NCBI RefSeq assembly: GCF_051106095.1
Contig: NC_135783.1
Coordinates: 183,536,947 to 183,600,946 of the forward strand
DNA length: 64,000 nucleotides
DNA from: Pogona vitticeps
Lineage: Eukaryota > Chordata > Lepidosauria > Squamata > Agamidae
Direction: 5' to 3'
Under the pieces are notes generated by a model. It did no database searches and had not been told where the DNA came from. It saw only the letters and a list, made by a program, of their open reading frames with translations. Both the position numbers and the translations under genes were made by a program. Numbering within the stretch: position 1 is the first letter of the stretch; each line of letters opens with the position of its first letter. Shown here in pieces: positions 63,407 through 64,000 of this stretch.

Positions 63407-63856
63407 CCGTATTTTTTTGCTCCATAAGACGCACTTCCCCCCCAAAAAAGTGGGGGGGGAGTCTGTGCATCTTATGGAGCGAAGGCCGCGATTTCGCCCC
63501 CGCTGGCCCCGTGGGGGGAGCTTCGCAAAGGTCCGAGTGAGCCTTCCAGGACCCTTGCGATGCTCCCCCCCACCCCCCACGGGTCCAGCACGGGCGAAAT
63601 CGCCACCTTCTGGGACTCTTTTGAGGCTTGGGAAGTTTCAGAAGAGTCCCAGAAGATGGCAATTTCGCCCCCTCTGGCCTCCGGGGGGGCTGGGTGAGCC
63701 TCCAAAGGGTCCTAGGGTGTGTTCCATAAGACGGACCTCTCCATAAGGCTCACCAATTTTTAGGAGAAGAAAACAGATTATTTTCTTCCTGTTTTCTTCT
63801 CCTTAAAATTTGGTGCGTCTTATGGAGAGGTGCGTCTTATGGAGCAAAAAATATGG
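63407..63856. mobile_element. Palindromic MITE with CATAAGACGCAC ends
   Basis: 450 bp from CCGTATTTTTTTGCTCCATA to GGAGCAAAAAATATGG, inverted ends of about 28 bp, with more GACGCAC and GTGCGTC copies and G/C-rich palindromes inside. Probably Tc1/mariner-like. The long frames inside it are not genes. Confidence 0.8.
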
Positions 63857-64000
63857 TAACACTTCTGTTCCATTATACTGTCTGCCAGAAATACCGCCCA
63901 CAGATTTGAACCAGGTAGTGTTCCTATTCTTTTTTTCCTTAAAACAAACAGCATAATGACATTAATTGCTAAGACTTTCTTGAGAGTATGCAGTGTAAAA

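Noticed and set aside
63387-63746. Pro/Gly-rich overlapping frames on both strands
   Set aside because: They are readings of the palindromic GC-rich MITE.

Overview
This window is nuclear DNA from a vertebrate, almost certainly a squamate reptile and most likely a lizard. The evidence is two interrupted host genes whose exons read like the human genes TRAK2 and FLACC1 (compared from memory), sitting in a repeat mix typical of squamates: Bov-B (RTE) LINEs, full-length L2/CR1-clade LINEs, 5'-truncated L1s, a Sauria-type SINE with a Bov-B-like tail, hAT and Tc1/mariner-pogo MITEs, a Penelope-like palindrome, a copia element and a Gmr1-type gypsy element.

Layout. (1) 1-10.8 kb: the 3' part of TRAK2 on the + strand, six exons from 1282 to the stop at 7846 (523 codons), then a long 3' UTR with poly(A) signals near 9519, 10767 and 10788. 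TRAK2 is an adaptor that ties mitochondria to kinesin and dynein motors. (2) 10.8-29 kb: intergenic, mostly old mobile DNA: a copia fossil (minus, about 12.9-16.2 kb), a Gmr1-like gypsy element (16789-21821, flanked by CTGGG on both sides) and a young minus-strand L1 (21857-23378). (3) 29-62.1 kb: a whole FLACC1 (ALS2CR12) coding sequence on the + strand. It has fifteen coding exons, two of them of 20-21 nt, whose phases all agree and which sum to exactly 406 codons including the stop. The product is a coiled-coil protein of the sperm flagellum. Its introns hold a full-length antisense L2, a second sense L2, a Bov-B LINE, tandem MITEs, hAT elements and a solo LTR. (4) 62.1-64 kb: the FLACC1 3' UTR, poly(A) signal near 62708, and a palindromic MITE.

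The order TRAK2 then FLACC1, in the same orientation, is the order I remember from human chromosome 2q33, so this is conserved synteny. The two host genes are not a functional operon; they are neighbours.

The most striking items are the gypsy element with integrase ahead of reverse transcriptase and a SCAN-like gag, which is the lineage thought to have given rise to the SCAN domain of vertebrate zinc-finger proteins; the Bov-B LINE, which reads very close to ruminant Bov-B; a 92-bp-armed palindrome with a hammerhead-like sequence; and two L2 copies that share the same +1 frame junction. Exon coordinates were worked out by hand from splice sites, phase and protein similarity.
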